Assembly: GCA_900313615.1 (NCBI GenBank)
Contig: OMRP01000001.1
Coordinates: 1 to 64,000, forward strand
Source: an uncultured Prevotellaceae bacterium
GTDB taxonomy: Bacteria > Bacteroidota > Bacteroidia > Bacteroidales > Bacteroidaceae
Direction: 5' to 3'
Length of the DNA: 64,000 nucleotides
Part shown: positions 27,519-37,168 of the stretch, in pieces
Numbering within the stretch: the first letter of the stretch is position 1
How the letters are laid out: every line of letters begins with the position of its first letter
Translations under genes and position numbers: made by a program
Notes under the pieces: model-generated
What the model saw: the letters and a program-made list of their open reading frames with translations, nothing else
Databases searched by the model: none
Told to the model about the DNA's origin: nothing

Positions 27519-29183
27519 CTAATTCCTAATGCCAATCTCTTTCACTTGGCGCTCAAAATCGTCGCGGTCCACCACGGCATTAGTCTTCAGACGGGCACGG
27601 TAGTTATAGATGGTGTTCACACTGTAGTTCAGGAATTCGGCAATCTTTGAACTGTCATCGATGCCCAAACGTATGAGGGCGAGGATGCGCAGGTCGGTGT
27701 TCATGCGGCCATCCTTTTCCAACGCCATGTGCTCTTCGGGTTTGAGCAACAGGTTCACCTCTTCGACGAAGGTGGGGAAGAGGTGGAGGAAGGCGGCGTC
27801 AAAACTGCCGAACAATTCTTCCAACTGCTGCGTCTTCGACTCCTGGCCACGGGTGACATTGTACAACTCTTCGTATTCGTGGTTCTTCACCATCTTGTTC
27901 ACGCGCTTGCGGAACTTGTCCGTCTTGTCAATATAGATGGAGCAGAGGCGCATGAACCGTCCGACATATTCCTCTTTTACGCGGTTCGACTCGGCCAACT
28001 GGGCGTTCAGCGCATGCAACTGGCCATTCACATCGGAGAGGGCGTCATTCTTTTCAGAAAGTTGGTCGTTTGCCTCGGCCAACATAGCGTTGGTTTGTTT
28101 CTGCCGTCGTTGGGCAATGGCAAGTCGCTTGCGCTGGCGGTTTACATAGAAGAGCGAGGCCAACAACAGCAGCGCGAGGATACCAATACCAATGGCCGTC
28201 AGCCGCAACCGTCTACTGCTGTGCTCACTCTGAGCCTTGTAGTTGTTGGCGATGGCCGACAGCAGCGGGGCTATCTGCCAACTGCGTTGCCGTGAACCAT
28301 AACGAGTGGCACATTCGCTGGTGAAACTGATATAACGGTAACTGCGGTCCACGTCACCTTGTAACATCAACTGGTTGGCCATTTCCCATAGCGACCCCTG
28401 ATCCATCACGCCGTTGCGTACGTCTGACAGTGCCGACTCTGCCAACCAATACATCATCTCGATGCTGTCGCCCTGCGCCTTGTATTCAAGGTATCGGTAG
28501 AGCGCCACGAGAGCGTAGCGGTGACTGCCTGTTTTCACATGGCTCAACCACTCATTGTTGGTGCTCATGGATTGTTCTAAGCGTTCTGCATTCAAATCAA
28601 TCATCTCGCGACGGAGAAAAGCGGCATCAGAGGTGTCGGGTAGGATACTGAGCATCAGGTCCTCATATTTCTTGGCTTCGTTCAGGTATTTCTCCTTCAT
28701 GTCGTCCAGATGGGTGTAGTAAGCCAACTCATTGTATACATGGTTGCGTGCCTCGTAATAGATGCCCAGTCCAGCACTGTCCAGCAAAGCCGGCTCCACC
28801 TGGCTGATCATTTCCAAGGCCTCATCGTACATGCCGGTATTGGAACAGCGAAGGGCCAACAACGAGCGGCACTCGTTGACACGTGCGGGTTGTTGGAGCT
28901 TTTCTGCCAACTCGATACAGTTTCTCAGATAATAGATGGCGGAGTCGTTGATGAATGGGCGGTATTTGTCATATAGACGATAGTTGAGGTCATAGCGCAG
29001 GGCGTCGTCCTTGGCCTGTCGCAGCTCTTCGGTAAGGAGGGCCACCTCGCGGTCATGTACGGCGACATATTCGGGAAACCGCTCTATCTCTTTGTCGAGA
29101 ACGCGATACAGCGAGTCGAGGTTGCGCTGTGCCTGTGCTCCGGTAGCGATAAACAAAAACAATAGATATAGGTATTTTCTCAT
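27519..29183 (-). CDS. DUF6377 transmembrane regulator with C-terminal HTH
   Basis: A 554-residue inner-membrane protein: signal peptide (1-18), helical TPR-like sensor region (20-320), one transmembrane segment (about 328-347), a coiled coil (350-402) with repeats like LSEKNDALSDVNGQL, the DUF6377 signature FMRLCSIYIDKTDKFRKRV, and a LuxR-like HTH near 500-545 (LRILALIRLGIDDSSKIAEF, YSVNTIYNYRAR). The sensor is periplasmic and the DNA-binding part cytoplasmic. With no SusR or hybrid two-component gene nearby, it is the best candidate regulator for the adjacent beta-glucan genes. The start at 29183 is supported by a good promoter 33 bp upstream. Confidence 0.85.
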   Translation of the reverse strand: MRKYLYLLFLFIATGAQAQRNLDSLYRVLDKEIERFPEYVAVHDREVALLTEELRQAKDDALRYDLNYRLYDKYRPFINDSAIYYLRNCIELAEKLQQPARVNECRSLLALRCSNTGMYDEALEMISQVEPALLDSAGLGIYYEARNHVYNELAYYTHLDDMKEKYLNEAKKYEDLMLSILPDTSDAAFLRREMIDLNAERLEQSMSTNNEWLSHVKTGSHRYALVALYRYLEYKAQGDSIEMMYWLAESALSDVRNGVMDQGSLWEMANQLMLQGDVDRSYRYISFTSECATRYGSRQRSWQIAPLLSAIANNYKAQSEHSSRRLRLTAIGIGILALLLLASLFYVNRQRKRLAIAQRRQKQTNAMLAEANDQLSEKNDALSDVNGQLHALNAQLAESNRVKEEYVGRFMRLCSIYIDKTDKFRKRVNKMVKNHEYEELYNVTRGQESKTQQLEELFGSFDAAFLHLFPTFVEEVNLLLKPEEHMALEKDGRMNTDLRILALIRLGIDDSSKIAEFLNYSVNTIYNYRARLKTNAVVDRDDFERQVKEIGIRN

Positions 29184-29215
29184 GGTGTCGTATCTTCTTT
29201 TTTTATTTCTTTTGG

Positions 29216-29246
29216 CAAAAATAGTCAATAAAAACGAAACGACAAA
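29216..29246 (-). promoter_or_regulatory. Full consensus promoter for DUF6377 gene
   Basis: Minus strand: -33 TTTG (29243-29246), 19-bp spacer, -7 TATTTTTG (29216-29223). Transcription would start about 25 bp ahead of the ATG at 29183. Its presence shows that the regulator is transcribed separately from the GH3 operon. Confidence 0.75.
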
Positions 29247-29294
29247 AAAGAATGGCATAATTCACCAACCACGGACTGACAATTCCAAAAAACA

Positions 29295-29330
29295 AAAATT
29301 CTCCGCAAAATACCTTTTGCGGAGAATTTT
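29295..29330 (-). terminator. Strong intrinsic terminator after GH3
   Basis: A perfect 16-bp stem (AAAATTCTCCGCAAAA with its complement, loop of four) is followed on the minus strand by TTTTTGTTTTTT. It ends the PUL operon. The remaining part of the 29184-29488 gap holds the DUF6377 promoter and no gene. Confidence 0.88.
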
Positions 29331-29488
29331 GGGTTAAATGATGTTTGACTATTTCTGTCATCCCGAATAATAGAATGAAAGAACAGAAGAGTTCTTTTAT
29401 TTGATTATCAGTACCATCGCCATTCTCTCATTCTAAACATTCGGGATAAAAAGAACAAATTAACCAAACCTAAAGGGTCATGAAAAAA

Positions 29489-31720
29489 TTATTGTAAAGA
29501 GAATTTCACTTTCGTGGTCAGACGGTCTGAGGCGGTGCCGATGAGTGCCTCGAAAGCACCGGGCTCTGCCACCCAAGCATGACGGCTGTCGTCATAATAA
29601 CTTAATGCCGACTTGTCGAGGGTGAGACTGACATTGCGACTCTCGCCCGGTTGTAGGTACACCTTTTGGAAGGCTTTTAGCTCTTTCTCCGGTCGGGGGA
29701 GAGACGACTTCACATCGTGCACATACAACTGCACAACTTCGGCACCGGCCAATGTTCCCGTGTTCTTCACGCTCACGTTGAAGGTGATGGTTTCGTCGGC
29801 AGTCATTGTCGTCTTGTCGGCTGTGGCCTTGCCCACCTCAAAAGTGGTGTAACTCAGTCCATGACCGAAAGCGAACAACGGGCGTACCTTGTAATGGTCG
29901 GCACCACGATAGCCTACGTAGATGCTCTCGGCGTATGTCTCGTCGATGATGTCGTGGGCGGCGCGCCATGTGCCGGGGTAGGTGCCCAGACGGTGTGCTG
30001 GCACCTCCTGCAGGGTGTTCCACCATGTGAAGGGTAGTTTGCCCGATGGATTGGCTTTGCCGGTGAGCACGTCTGCCAGTGCGTTGCCGCTCTCGCTGCC
30101 GATGAACCATCCTTGCACGATGGCTCCCACCTTGTCTTTCCAAGGCATGGCAACGGCATTGCCAGAGATGTTCACGAACACGATGTTCTTGTTCACACGC
30201 GCCAAAGCCTCTACTAGTTCGTTCTGTTGGTAAGGCAGACTGTAGTCTTCGCGGTCAAAGCCCTCACAGTCTTGGTGGTTGCTCTTGTTCAGTCCACCGA
30301 AGACAATCACATAGTCGGCATCCTTGGCTTTCTCCACGGCCTCGTTGCGGAGGATTTCCGGCGAGCGGCTTTCGGCGATACTGCGCCCCACAGTCACATT
30401 ATTGTAACTCTGCACGGTGTCGCCCACATAGCCACGGGCGAAATCACATTGAACATTGAGCAATGAACATTGGGCATTGATGGCATCAAGGGGGAGTATC
30501 TCGTGCTGTACCTTCAACGAAGAGCTACCACCTCCCACGGTCATCATCTTGATGGCATTCTCACCCACCACGAGGATGCGCCGCTTACCTTCCAAACGAA
30601 GAGGCAGCAAGTTGTTCTTGTTCTGCAACAGCACAATGCCTTCATCGGCTATCTGACGGGCGGCGGCATAATGCTCGTCGCTGCAAAGGAAGCCATAACT
30701 GTGGTTCTTGCTCATCGTGGTGCGGAAGAATAGACGCAGCACACGGCGCACCTTGTCGTTCAACTCTTTCTCGGTATATTTGCCTTCGAGGATAAGTCGT
30801 TTGTAGGCCAAAGCCAGATGGTAGTTGTCGTAGGCGTTGGTGGCTCCCATCGTCAGTCCATCAGTCCATGTGCCAAACTCCATGTCCAGTCCATTGCGTA
30901 TGGCCTCGTCAGTATCGTGGCAACCGCCCCAGTCACTCACCACCACTCCGTCGTAGTTCCAGTCACGTTTCAGTATCTGGTTGAGCAGAATGTCGTTGTG
31001 GCAGTTGTGCTGTCCTTGATAGAGGTTATAGGACCCCATGATGCCCCATGCGCCACCTTCCACGACGGCGGCCTTGAAAGCGGGGAGGTATATCTCATGC
31101 AGGGCACGGTCGTCTACGATGACATTCACCTGATGACGGTAGGTCTCGTCGTTGTTCAGGGCATAGTGCTTCACACAGGCAGCCACACCCTTCGACTGAA
31201 GTCCCTGGATGTATGGCACCACCATGCGACCTGCCAGATAGGGGTCCTCACCCATGTATTCGAAGTTGCGCCCGTTGAGTGGCGTGCGGTTGATGTTCAC
31301 GCCAGGTCCGAGAATCATATCTTTATCCCGGTAGAGGGCTTCCTCGCCCAGGCTCTCGCCATATAAACGTGCCATCTGGGGGTTCCATGTGGCAGCCAGA
31401 CAGGTGAGTGCCGGGAAGGCTACACACGAGTCATTGGTATGTCCTGCCTGCACCCACTCATCCCACAACACGTCGGGACGAACGCCATGGGGACCGTCAT
31501 CGGTCCAGAAGTCAGGGAAACCCAACCGTTTCACACCGGCCGACGAGAACTTGCTCTGTGCATGTATTACCGCAATCTTTTCGTCAAGCGTCATGCGCGA
31601 CAGGGCATCGTCGATACGTTCCTCTATGGGACGGCTCTCGTCGAGGTAAACGGATAAGGTTTGGGCATTGGCGGTCATTGTTGCAAACGCCGCCAATGCT
31701 ATAATTATACTTTTTCTCAT
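29489..31720 (-). CDS. GH3 beta-glucosidase
   Basis: A 743-residue secreted glycoside hydrolase family 3 enzyme. Signal peptide ends at ANAQ. TIM-barrel domain about 25-330 with KHYALNN (184-190) and nucleophile D263 in VVVSDWGG; alpha/beta sandwich domain about 370-560; fibronectin-III-like domain at the end (TGTLAGAEVVQLYVHD, PGESRNVSLTL). It releases glucose from the non-reducing end of short beta-glucans, probably periplasmic, finishing what the GH16 enzyme starts. Last gene of the PUL operon, 90 bp from GH16. Confidence 0.92.
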   Translation of the reverse strand: MRKSIIIALAAFATMTANAQTLSVYLDESRPIEERIDDALSRMTLDEKIAVIHAQSKFSSAGVKRLGFPDFWTDDGPHGVRPDVLWDEWVQAGHTNDSCVAFPALTCLAATWNPQMARLYGESLGEEALYRDKDMILGPGVNINRTPLNGRNFEYMGEDPYLAGRMVVPYIQGLQSKGVAACVKHYALNNDETYRHQVNVIVDDRALHEIYLPAFKAAVVEGGAWGIMGSYNLYQGQHNCHNDILLNQILKRDWNYDGVVVSDWGGCHDTDEAIRNGLDMEFGTWTDGLTMGATNAYDNYHLALAYKRLILEGKYTEKELNDKVRRVLRLFFRTTMSKNHSYGFLCSDEHYAAARQIADEGIVLLQNKNNLLPLRLEGKRRILVVGENAIKMMTVGGGSSSLKVQHEILPLDAINAQCSLLNVQCDFARGYVGDTVQSYNNVTVGRSIAESRSPEILRNEAVEKAKDADYVIVFGGLNKSNHQDCEGFDREDYSLPYQQNELVEALARVNKNIVFVNISGNAVAMPWKDKVGAIVQGWFIGSESGNALADVLTGKANPSGKLPFTWWNTLQEVPAHRLGTYPGTWRAAHDIIDETYAESIYVGYRGADHYKVRPLFAFGHGLSYTTFEVGKATADKTTMTADETITFNVSVKNTGTLAGAEVVQLYVHDVKSSLPRPEKELKAFQKVYLQPGESRNVSLTLDKSALSYYDDSRHAWVAEPGAFEALIGTASDRLTTKVKFSLQ

Positions 31721-31766
31721 AGTTACTTGTTGGTCTTTACGATGGGGCTAAAACAACGGGGTAATC

Positions 31767-31810
31767 TCTTGCTCCTTGCTCCTTGCTCCTTGCCCCTTGC
31801 TCCTTGCCTC
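31767..31810 (-). repeat. Post-stop purine-rich tandem repeat (GGAGCAA units)
   Basis: Sense (minus) strand after the GH16 stop: about six GGAGCAA/GGGGCAA-like units. Same family as at 27463, 35489 and 37141. Confidence 0.75.
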
Positions 31811-32914
31811 TTATTTCTGGAACACTCTCACGTAGTCAATCTCCATGGTGGCGGGCAGCGCATTTTCGTCGATGCCGTAGGTACCGCCCCATGAGCCGCC
31901 CCAAGCGAGGTTCAGGATGACGTAGAACGGGTCGTCATAGGGCCAGTCGTCACGTCCCAGACCACGGTTGTCGTAACTCAGCTGTACCTGTCCGTCTACG
32001 TATGTGGTGATGTTTTCTCCAGTCCATAGGATGGCGTAGGTGTGGAAGTCGTCCTCGGCACCGGCCAGATACATCTCATGCGTCACCTGTGTGCCATTGG
32101 AGTGTACGTGGGCATTGGCGTGGAGACTCGACGACACGTAGTTGGCGTGTCCACCCACCTCTTCCATGATGTCAATCTCACCGTCGGCGGGCCATGACTT
32201 GAAGTTCACGGGCATCATCCAGAAGGCGGGCCAGGTGCCCTTGCCCTTCGGCAGTTTGATGCGTGCCTCTATATAGCCGTATTTCCAACCTTGTCCTTTC
32301 TTGGCATAGACACGGCCAGAGTAAATTTTTCCGTCTTCCTTCAAGCAGTGGATGAGCAGATGGCCGTTCTTCACCTCGGTGACGGGAGAACCGTTTGGCG
32401 TAAGGTGGTTCACGTAGTTCTGCAATTCTTGGTTCACCCAGCCTGAGCCCTGCACCTCGTGCGTCCAGTCGTTGGGATTCAGTTCTGATCCGTTGTTGAA
32501 CTCGTCTTGCCATACCAGGTTGTAGCCGTCGGGGGCATCATAGGCAGCCGTCTCAGCGGCACTTTGGTTGACACTAATCTCTTTGCGGGTGGTACCCGAC
32601 ATGACGGTCACCTTGCTACTACGGCTATGGGTCTGTGGATTGGCCTCGATGGTCAGCGTGATGGTGCCTTGCGATGAAGTGGTGTTCATCGTGGTCAGTT
32701 GCAGCCAACTGTCATTGGCATAGGCACCCCATTCGTTGCGTGTGGTGTTCACGTCGATGGTGTAGGAAGCGCCTTCTGCGGGCACGTTGATGCTCTCCAC
32801 CGATGTGGTGATGGTGGCGTTGGGAGCCGCCTTCGAATAGTTGTCGTCGTCACCGCAGCCCATGAGGGCTACGGCGCAGACGGCTATTATACTATTTAAC
32901 ATGAACTTTCTCAT
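31811..32914 (-). CDS. GH16 endo-beta-glucanase lipoprotein with BACON domain
   Basis: A 367-residue surface lipoprotein: lipobox VALMGC (Cys20), BACON domain about 35-117 (ending EISVNQSA), then a GH16 catalytic domain 125-367 of laminarinase type. Catalytic residues are E246 (nucleophile), D248 and E251 (acid/base) in GEIDIMEEVG; the kink WPAFWMMP and the C-terminal MEIDYVRVFQ are typical. It cleaves internal beta-1,3 or mixed beta-1,3/1,4 glucan linkages at the cell surface and feeds oligosaccharides to SusC/D. The BACON module probably spaces the enzyme from the membrane. Confidence 0.93.
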   Translation of the reverse strand: MRKFMLNSIIAVCAVALMGCGDDDNYSKAAPNATITTSVESINVPAEGASYTIDVNTTRNEWGAYANDSWLQLTTMNTTSSQGTITLTIEANPQTHSRSSKVTVMSGTTRKEISVNQSAAETAAYDAPDGYNLVWQDEFNNGSELNPNDWTHEVQGSGWVNQELQNYVNHLTPNGSPVTEVKNGHLLIHCLKEDGKIYSGRVYAKKGQGWKYGYIEARIKLPKGKGTWPAFWMMPVNFKSWPADGEIDIMEEVGGHANYVSSSLHANAHVHSNGTQVTHEMYLAGAEDDFHTYAILWTGENITTYVDGQVQLSYDNRGLGRDDWPYDDPFYVILNLAWGGSWGGTYGIDENALPATMEIDYVRVFQK

Positions 32915-32932
32915 TTTTTTTCGTTTGGTTGT

Positions 32933-32968
32933 TCAATTATTCACTTTTCACTCTTCACTCTTCCATTA
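32933..32968 (-). repeat. Post-stop heptamers (GAGTGAA units)
   Basis: After the stop of the glycan-binding protein the sense strand reads as GAGTGAA/AAGTGAA units, another purine-rich heptamer. Confidence 0.65.
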
Positions 32969-35419
32969 TCACATCTCCTTGAAGATAATCTTGCTAATCT
33001 TCACGTGAGTGCCAGCGGGTGAGCCGCCGAAGTCGAAGAACATACGGATGGCGGAGGCATCAGTGCCCTCTTTGAGGGTAAGCCCCGTGCGCTTGAAGAT
33101 GAACTGCTCACCACCGGGCACGTCGATACGCTCCTCAAACAGGAAGTTGGTGTCGCCGGCGTCGGTCAGCTTGAATGTCACCTGCGGCATGTCGTTGTCG
33201 GCTTCCATCACCAGCTGGAAGGCATATTGCTTGCTGGCCGAGGCAGTCAGGTAGGTGTCGATGTGGAACTGGCCTTGCCATTGGAGAACACCCAAGTTCT
33301 CGGGCAGGTCAATCTCATAGACGTTGCCGCTGTGCGTGGCCTCGTTGTAGGGAATACTCGTCCAACTGTCGCCCGTGGCGAAGTAGTAGCCGAACTTTTC
33401 GAATTTCGAGCCATCGTCAACGGCCTTCCACAGGTTGTCGGCATCGTCGTAATTCATTTCTGTGGCTTCCTCGAAGTAAATCTTACTGATCTTCACATGG
33501 GTGCCGGCCGGTGAGCCGCCGAAGTCGAAGAACATACGGACGGCGGAGGCATCTGTGCCCTCTTTCAAGGTCACACCTTTTTTCTTGAAGACGAAGGTAC
33601 CTGCAGGCACATCATGGCGCTCCTCGAAGAAGAAGTTTGCATCGCCGCTATCGGTCAGTTTGAAGGTCACCTGTGGCATGTCGTTGTCGGCTTCCATCAC
33701 CAAGTAGAAATTGTATTTCTTGCTGGCTGATGCGGTCAGGTAGGTGTCGATGTGGAACTGTGCTTGCCACTGGTTGGTACCGATGTTCTCGGGCAGGTCA
33801 ATCTCATAGGTGTCGCCGCTATGGGTGGCCTCGTTGTAGGGGATTGATTGCCAATCGCCGCCTGTGGCAAAGTAGTAGCCGAACTTTTCGAATTTCGAGC
33901 CATCGTCAACGGCCTTCCACATATTGGCGGGAGAGTTGTAGTCCCAATCAACGGTACCTGAGGGTGTGTCGCCGCCTTCGCCGCCTTCACCGGGCAATAT
34001 GGTGCCGTCGTCATTGGCATGGTCTTTGAGCACGATGTTGCGGATGTTCACGTGGGCATCGTTGGGTGAGTGGCCGAAGTCGAACACGATCTTCAACGGA
34101 CTGATGTCCTTGCCGGGCACGTCGCTCTTCCAGAACACGTATTCCTCGCCTGCCTTCAGGTCGATATGCTCCTCGATGATGGTAACGGCATCGGTCTCGT
34201 CGGTCACCTTCACAATCACGCCATTGATGTCCTTGTCGGCCAAGAGGATGGTCGAGAAGTCATAGTGGATGTTGGAGGAGAGCGTCAGGTTGGTGTGGAA
34301 ATGCACCTGTGCCTGCCAGTCAGAGTAGCACTCACTGGGGATACTCACGTTATAGTCGTTGTTGCCTTTCTCGAAACCGGCCTCCAAAATGGGAGTCTGT
34401 TCATTTTGCCATCCCGGATCGGGGTTGTAGTAGAACGTCATGGTGGGATCAATGCCCTTCCAGAGGTTGAAGTCGCTGTTGGCATCGAAGCCCTCAAAGG
34501 CTTTCTCCGCCTCTTTGCTGGTGAAGATATAACGCCAGGAGATACCGTCGCCCTCATAGATAAGCACCATCTTCGAGGCGGTGAGTGTCTCGATGCGGAA
34601 CCGTGGATGCTGGTACTGTGCGTCACTGCTGATGTAGGGGAACAGACTGTTGTCGGCCAGCACGAGGTAGTCCACCTCCTGCTCTTCACCTTCGGAGTCA
34701 ACCCATGTGCCGCGCTCGAAATACCAACTGCTGGTTTGCGGCTCCGTGGCCATGTCGAAATCAGGTTCGGCGTGAGTGCCCCAGATGGTAGTACCCCAGT
34801 TTACGTAGGTCATACCGTCACCACCGGGGTTATAGGTATAGGCGCCACCTTTGTTGCTCTCTACGGAGAATGTGATACGGTCGTCATACACGCCAAAGTC
34901 TTTCTTGTCGTCGGGTGCTGCACTCCACCATCCCGTACCGTCGCCACCGTTGGGACCGCAGGCCATGTGGGCCACTTCTTTGTTGTCGATGCGCCACTCT
35001 TTGTCCTTGATGCGGTTGAACAGGTTGTTCCAGTTGATTTTCGTCTCGTTGAACGTGAAGTATTTGGTGATGCTGCCCTGGCTGATGCCATTGCGGTTGG
35101 CCAGTTTCAGTTCCACTGGATAGGTGCCCCTTTCCACGTTCGACCAACCCACCTCGTTGAGCGTCGAGTAGGTAGCGCCGTTGATGATCCATATAGGGTA
35201 CACCCCTTTCATCTCAGGCACGCTGAGTAATACTTGGTTCACCTCTTGGTCGACGGTCATCGTGAAGTCGACACCCTCCATGGTGGGTATGCCGTTCTCA
35301 TCGGCTCCCTCGAACGAGTCGGGCGAGCATGCCGTGAAGAAGGGCACCAGGGCGAACAGACCGAGCGGCATCACCGCTTTGGCCAGTTTCCTTACCTTTT
35401 GATATATGTTTGTTTTCAT
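32969..35419 (-). CDS. Surface glycan-binding lipoprotein with three CBM-like modules
   Basis: An 816-residue outer-membrane lipoprotein in the SGBP (SusE/F) position. Lipobox FFTAC (Cys31). Residues 40-330 hold a PKD/Ig-like N-part and a beta-rich domain. Three tandem carbohydrate-binding-like modules follow at about 341-485, 503-657 and 662-816. Each begins NLWK/NMWK and ends in a DFGxSPxxxHVxI block. Modules 2 and 3 are nearly the same (period 163 residues, 489 bp), module 1 is divergent, and a GGEGGDTPSG linker separates 1 from 2. It should present beta-glucan to GH16 and SusC/D. No catalytic motif is seen. Confidence 0.85.
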   Translation of the reverse strand: MKTNIYQKVRKLAKAVMPLGLFALVPFFTACSPDSFEGADENGIPTMEGVDFTMTVDQEVNQVLLSVPEMKGVYPIWIINGATYSTLNEVGWSNVERGTYPVELKLANRNGISQGSITKYFTFNETKINWNNLFNRIKDKEWRIDNKEVAHMACGPNGGDGTGWWSAAPDDKKDFGVYDDRITFSVESNKGGAYTYNPGGDGMTYVNWGTTIWGTHAEPDFDMATEPQTSSWYFERGTWVDSEGEEQEVDYLVLADNSLFPYISSDAQYQHPRFRIETLTASKMVLIYEGDGISWRYIFTSKEAEKAFEGFDANSDFNLWKGIDPTMTFYYNPDPGWQNEQTPILEAGFEKGNNDYNVSIPSECYSDWQAQVHFHTNLTLSSNIHYDFSTILLADKDINGVIVKVTDETDAVTIIEEHIDLKAGEEYVFWKSDVPGKDISPLKIVFDFGHSPNDAHVNIRNIVLKDHANDDGTILPGEGGEGGDTPSGTVDWDYNSPANMWKAVDDGSKFEKFGYYFATGGDWQSIPYNEATHSGDTYEIDLPENIGTNQWQAQFHIDTYLTASASKKYNFYLVMEADNDMPQVTFKLTDSGDANFFFEERHDVPAGTFVFKKKGVTLKEGTDASAVRMFFDFGGSPAGTHVKISKIYFEEATEMNYDDADNLWKAVDDGSKFEKFGYYFATGDSWTSIPYNEATHSGNVYEIDLPENLGVLQWQGQFHIDTYLTASASKQYAFQLVMEADNDMPQVTFKLTDAGDTNFLFEERIDVPGGEQFIFKRTGLTLKEGTDASAIRMFFDFGGSPAGTHVKISKIIFKEM
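32972..33930 (-). repeat. 489-bp direct repeat inside the glycan-binding gene
   Basis: Two adjoining copies (about 32972-33440 and 33461-33930) encode modules 3 and 2. Long identical stretches remain at DNA level, for example around 33347-33425 and 33836-33914, so duplication or gene conversion is recent. Confidence 0.8.
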
Positions 35420-35488
35420 TTTCTTTAGTTATTTGGTCGTTTGGTTGTTTGGGATTTCAGGAGTTCAGGCTTTAGCATGTGGGGTAAC

Positions 35489-35526
35489 CTCTTCTTGCTC
35501 TATGCCCCTTGCTCCTTGCCCCTTTT
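35489..35526 (-). repeat. Post-stop purine-rich tandem repeat (GGAGCAA units)
   Basis: Follows the SusD stop; sense strand has GGGGCAA, GGAGCAA and related units. Confidence 0.7.
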
Positions 35527-37041
35527 TTAATACTCATTCTGCACGAGGCTGGGGTCAGCATCGAGTTCCGACTGAGCCAGAGGAATATGTTTCTTGCTGG
35601 GAGTCCACGAATTGGTGCGGTAGCCCTCTTTGTAGGGAGTGAGCACGGTGGCTGCGCGTCCTGTGCGCACGAGGTCGAAGTAACGTTTTCCTTCGCCCAC
35701 GAACTCCAGGTGGCGCTCGTTGATGATGTCATCTTCGGTGATGCTGCCCAGGGCATCCAGACCGGCACGTTGGCGCACTAGGTTCAGGTAACCTGTGGCT
35801 TCGCCATTGCTGCCTCCTGTGGCCAGAATCAACTCAGCGGCGTTGAGCAGTGTCTCGGCATAACGGTAGATACGTTTGTTATTGTTGTAGTTGAGGTTCT
35901 TCGAACCCGGACAGTCCTTGTTGTTGTCGGAGAACGGACGGTACTTGGCCAACCACAGGTGGGTGTCTTGGTAGCGGTTGTTGTATTCCACTCCACGGGT
36001 GTCCCATACCGTGGCGTCACGGCGCAGGTCATTCTCGGCGAACATCTCCAGGGTCTGCAAACGCATGGGCAAGAAGCCCCAGCCGTCTTCACCCGTGTTC
36101 CAACCATCGCCACCCGGCCATTTGTTGGGTGAGATGAGGGTGGGCAGCACGCTGCCACCGGCGTTGAGGGCAGCATCGCCCCAGTCGCGCTGTGCCTGGT
36201 CGTCGTTGTAGTTGATTTCAAAGATGCTCTCCTCGCACCACTCGCCGCTCTCTTTCCAGATGGCTGCGTAGTCGGGATTCAACTGGTAGTCAGGCGAGGC
36301 GATGAGTTCCTTCATGTAAGTCAGAGCCTGCGGATAGCGTGCCGTATCGTTCTGATACATCACCATCTCGGCGTAGAGCATGTAGGCCATGGCCTGTGAC
36401 ACGCGACCAGCATCGGCGGCCGGCCAGCGCATAGGCAGCACCTTGGAGGCGATGATTTCTTCAAGTTCCACAATGAGGCGGGCGTAGATCTCGTCGGCTT
36501 TCAACTGCGGTGCCGTGTAGGGCATGGTGAGGTTCTCCAGGTAGAAGGGCACATTGCCGTAGTAATGCCACAGGATATTGTAGTAATATACGCGCAGGAG
36601 ACGAGCCTGTGCATCTATCGACCTGCGTACCGATTCGGTGCCGTTGCCCCATGAGCAATATTTAATGGCGTCGTTGCAACGCTTGATGCCACTGTAGAAG
36701 TCGGTCCACAGGGTGGCCAGGGTGTTGTTGCCATTGCCCTCGAAGTTGAACAACTTATGCCAATGCAGGTTGTCCTGGGCATGTTCACCGCCCGGGTAGA
36801 AATCGTCACCCAGAATCTCGGCATCGACGGTCAGGTCGTTGTAGGCTTTGTTGTCCCAGTCGGGCCAGTGGAGCGGGGCATAGGCAGATATCAACGCCTC
36901 GTTCAGCCGCTGGTCGGTGGTGTAGTATTCCTCCAAAGGTTCACCATCAGGTTTCTTCACCTCGAGGAAGTCGTCGCTGCAGGATGCCAGGGTAAAGGCG
37001 GCGGCAGCGCAAAGTGCTATGATGGATATATGCTTATTCAT
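35527..37041 (-). CDS. SusD-family glycan-binding lipoprotein
   Basis: A 504-residue RagB/SusD lipoprotein. Lipobox TLASC (Cys21), then SDDFLEVKKPDG typical of mature SusD, TPR-like helices (TLWTDFYSGIKRCNDAI, VYYYNILWHYYGNVPFY), and the C-terminal RYFDLVRTGRA and HIPLAQSELDADPSLVQNEY. It forms the lid on the SusC transporter and captures oligosaccharides at the surface. Encoded 127 bp after SusC. Glycan specificity is inferred from the GH16/GH3 neighbours as beta-glucan. Confidence 0.95.
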   Translation of the reverse strand: MNKHISIIALCAAAAFTLASCSDDFLEVKKPDGEPLEEYYTTDQRLNEALISAYAPLHWPDWDNKAYNDLTVDAEILGDDFYPGGEHAQDNLHWHKLFNFEGNGNNTLATLWTDFYSGIKRCNDAIKYCSWGNGTESVRRSIDAQARLLRVYYYNILWHYYGNVPFYLENLTMPYTAPQLKADEIYARLIVELEEIIASKVLPMRWPAADAGRVSQAMAYMLYAEMVMYQNDTARYPQALTYMKELIASPDYQLNPDYAAIWKESGEWCEESIFEINYNDDQAQRDWGDAALNAGGSVLPTLISPNKWPGGDGWNTGEDGWGFLPMRLQTLEMFAENDLRRDATVWDTRGVEYNNRYQDTHLWLAKYRPFSDNNKDCPGSKNLNYNNNKRIYRYAETLLNAAELILATGGSNGEATGYLNLVRQRAGLDALGSITEDDIINERHLEFVGEGKRYFDLVRTGRAATVLTPYKEGYRTNSWTPSKKHIPLAQSELDADPSLVQNEY

Positions 37042-37049
37042 AATACTTA

Positions 37050-37110
37050 TTAGTTTATGAGTTTATGAGTTCTTTAGTTTATGAGTTATAACCTCTTTAG
37101 TTGATGAGTC
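37050..37110 (-). repeat. Heptamer-like repeat upstream of SusD
   Basis: Units resembling TTTATGAG/TTTAGTT alternate over about 60 bp just upstream of the SusD start. Confidence 0.5.
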
Positions 37111-37140
37111 TCGGCAATTATGGAAACAAATCAGGGATTT

Positions 37141-37168
37141 CTCTTGCCCCTTGCTCCTTGCTCCTTTC
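37141..37168 (-). repeat. Post-stop purine-rich tandem repeat (GGAGCAA units)
   Basis: Directly follows the SusC stop; three to four GGAGCAA/GGGGCAA units on the sense strand. Confidence 0.7.

Noticed and set aside
34070-35230. A 386-residue open frame on the plus strand opposite the glycan-binding gene
   Set aside because: It is antisense to a clear SGBP with signal peptide and repeated modules, has no recognisable domain, and reflects GC-biased codon positions.
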